Below are positions 62,750 through 64,000 of a stretch of DNA of 64,000 nt, in pieces. Source of the DNA: Sympetrum striolatum (taxonomy: Eukaryota; Arthropoda; Insecta; Odonata; Libellulidae); the NCBI GenBank assembly GCA_947579665.1, contig CANPUZ010000046.1:992001-1056000 (forward strand). Direction: 5' to 3'. The translations under genes and the position numbers were made by a program. The notes under the pieces are model-generated. The model was not told the origin of the DNA. It searched no databases and saw nothing but the letters and a program-made list of their open reading frames with translations. Position 1 is the stretch's first letter. The number at the start of each line of letters is the position of its first letter.

Positions 62750-63240
62750 TTACTCTGGGTGGCTCGACCTAACGGGTGGGTGGTATGCTGCCGGTCCCTT
62801 GAACCCTACTCGCAGGCTGTAGAAGAGGTTCCCCGAAGTGTCCACGCAGTCCTTAAGTGCCGCACACACGCTAAGCAGGGGGTTCCGCTCACGGATATGC
62901 CTCCAGCGAATCGACGCAGTATCAGTTTCTAACAACGAGGGGGGTCTCCATTAGAGTAACCCTTAGGCAGATAGTGGCCCAGTATCGTCCGAACGGAACC
63001 GTCCGAGGCCTTATATATTCCTCTTCGGGTCCAAGGGGTGCTCAGTGCACTTCGGGTGTGGGATGTTTTTGCCCCGTTGGCGATGAGTAATGTCTTGGGA
63101 GGATCAAAAGGCATCCCTACTACATTTATATCGACGTCTTTGCCTTTAGAATTGGTGATCTCCTTACGGGCTTCTTCCTTAATGGCATCCAGTATTTCGG
63201 GGGATATGTTTTTCTCAACAATTCAACGGCCTCGCTGACA
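62750..63240 (-). pseudogene. Unrecognised coding remnant
   Basis: The minus frame from 63240 reads IVEKNISPEILDAIKEEARK, EITNSKGKDVDINVVGMPFD, PPKTLLIANGAKTSHTRSAL and GHYLPKGYSNGDPPRC, with one early TGA. A second frame (62935-62750) reads RWRHIRERNPLLSVCAALKD and CVDTSGNLFYSLRVGFKG. Protein-like composition with breaks, possibly LINE ORF1 or a host gene fragment; no family recognised. Confidence 0.35.
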
Positions 63241-63589
63241 ACGCCTTGCTACCTCTAGGCATTCTTGCGGCTTGGGGTAGAAAATGGTGATAGAATGGGT
63301 TACGTGAAAGTTCAAGGAGACACCTTACCACATCAGCACTCTATGACGGCTGAAGAGAGACAAAATTATATTCCACACCGCAACAAGAGTGTTCTGCAGG
63401 AGGAAACATTAAGAAATTGCGATGCATGAAATAGAAGATATAGATTTTATTATTTTATATTGCGGATGATCTCAAAACCTATTTAAACAGCATTGTTTTG
63501 AGAGGGTGGGAACAATGTTGGTCCTCTATTGTTGGAAACAAGTAGTGTGCCATGAAAGAGGATACTAAACCCCGGAACTCCTCTGTTTG
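63241..63589. other. No gene
   Basis: Nothing supported. Confidence 0.4.
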
Positions 63590-63720
63590 AAATATTAGAA
63601 GAGGTGGTCATAACTCGACTGAGAATAGGGCATAGTGATTATACACACACATACCTTTTCTCCAACCCCAGGATTCCAGCTCAGTGTGCCGGAACTCCTA
63701 GTTCCTCTCTTATGGATGTA
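63590..63720 (+). pseudogene. LINE C-terminal fragment (RLRIGH motif)
   Basis: The frame reads EEVVITRLRIGHSDYTHTYL, then FSNPRIPAQCAG. This is the R-L-R-I-G-H-T-x-x-T-H-x-x-L segment after RNase H, like that at 57460-57560, with the start of the CCHC finger. Truncated on both sides. Confidence 0.65.
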
Positions 63721-64000
63721 CTCCTTATTTTATCTGTTCTTGTACATCCCTTAACTGCTCGAAGATATTCATTTCAGAGGCCTGTCTGAAATTCTGCCTC
63801 ATCTGTTAGAACTCTTTTTGTTTTGCCACGCACGTCCATGTGAATTTCACTCGGTGAATTTGGCCCACAAATATCGAACTACACTTCGCTTCTCTTCACA
63901 CGTTGAGGACAGTAACACGCTCACCATGTTTGTTTCGTAGTTCAGGCTTCTCTCGCTAGAGCTGACATGAAAACAAAACACCCGCTATAGAAAAAACTTC
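63721..64000. other. No gene recognised
   Basis: Nothing supported up to the window edge. Confidence 0.4.

Overview
The window reads as a repeat-saturated, AT-rich stretch of an animal nuclear genome, most likely an arthropod. It carries several clades of non-LTR retrotransposons, two Penelope-type GIY-YIG remnants, a mariner, a P-element-like relic, an R2-like zinc-finger ORF and solo LTRs. Small genes are split by short GT-AG introns, and TATA boxes and AATAAA signals are eukaryotic. There is no operon structure, rRNA or CRISPR array. Species cannot be named from the sequence alone.

Left part (1-31 kb). A nearly complete endonuclease-RT ORF opens the window and runs off its left edge. Next come a family of about 1.3-1.4 kb elements with internal tandem repeats (2.8-4.1 kb, and in opposite orientation 18.2-19.6 kb), an RT tail on the minus strand (5.8-6.3 kb) and a candidate three-exon small gene (7.06-7.44 kb). 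A hairpin and a MITE follow at 8.4-8.9 kb. A three-level nest of inverted-repeat elements sits at 11.2-12.9 kb. A broken RT at 13.8-15.0 kb is split by a MITE whose TA target duplication is exact. Four copies of an interspersed repeat, an intact DD34D mariner (22.7-24.0 kb), LINE tails and Penelope remnants with a decayed hammerhead-like motif (28.5-29.3 kb) complete this part.

Middle and right part (29.7-56 kb). This is the unusual region. Three kinds of TATA-bearing promoter or LTR-like modules (called U, G and P here) recur next to small, partly spliced genes, most on the minus strand. The genes are: two copies of a gene with a possible HUH-like motif and a conserved short intron; four copies of a small OB-fold-like domain gene; a second small OB-like gene; a death-domain-like fragment; a zinc-finger ORF; a dUTPase; a Rep-like SF3 helicase gene; a phenuivirus-nucleocapsid-like gene with extra N- and C-terminal sequence; and several unrecognised ORFs. 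Nearly all carry nonsense or frameshift lesions. The 46.7-53.9 kb stretch is densest: about eight virus-like or unrecognised genes lie on one strand. I read it as a graveyard of endogenous viral or replicon genes, possibly a family with its own promoter modules; that reading is inference.

Right end (54-64 kb). LINE ORF1 fragments, a G module, a second GIY-YIG remnant, a 300-bp solo LTR, an RNase H/zinc-finger LINE tail (its 3' end is duplicated at 45.2 kb), a P-element-like transposase relic, the R2-like N-terminal zinc-finger/Myb ORF, an unrecognised coding remnant and another LINE C-terminus.
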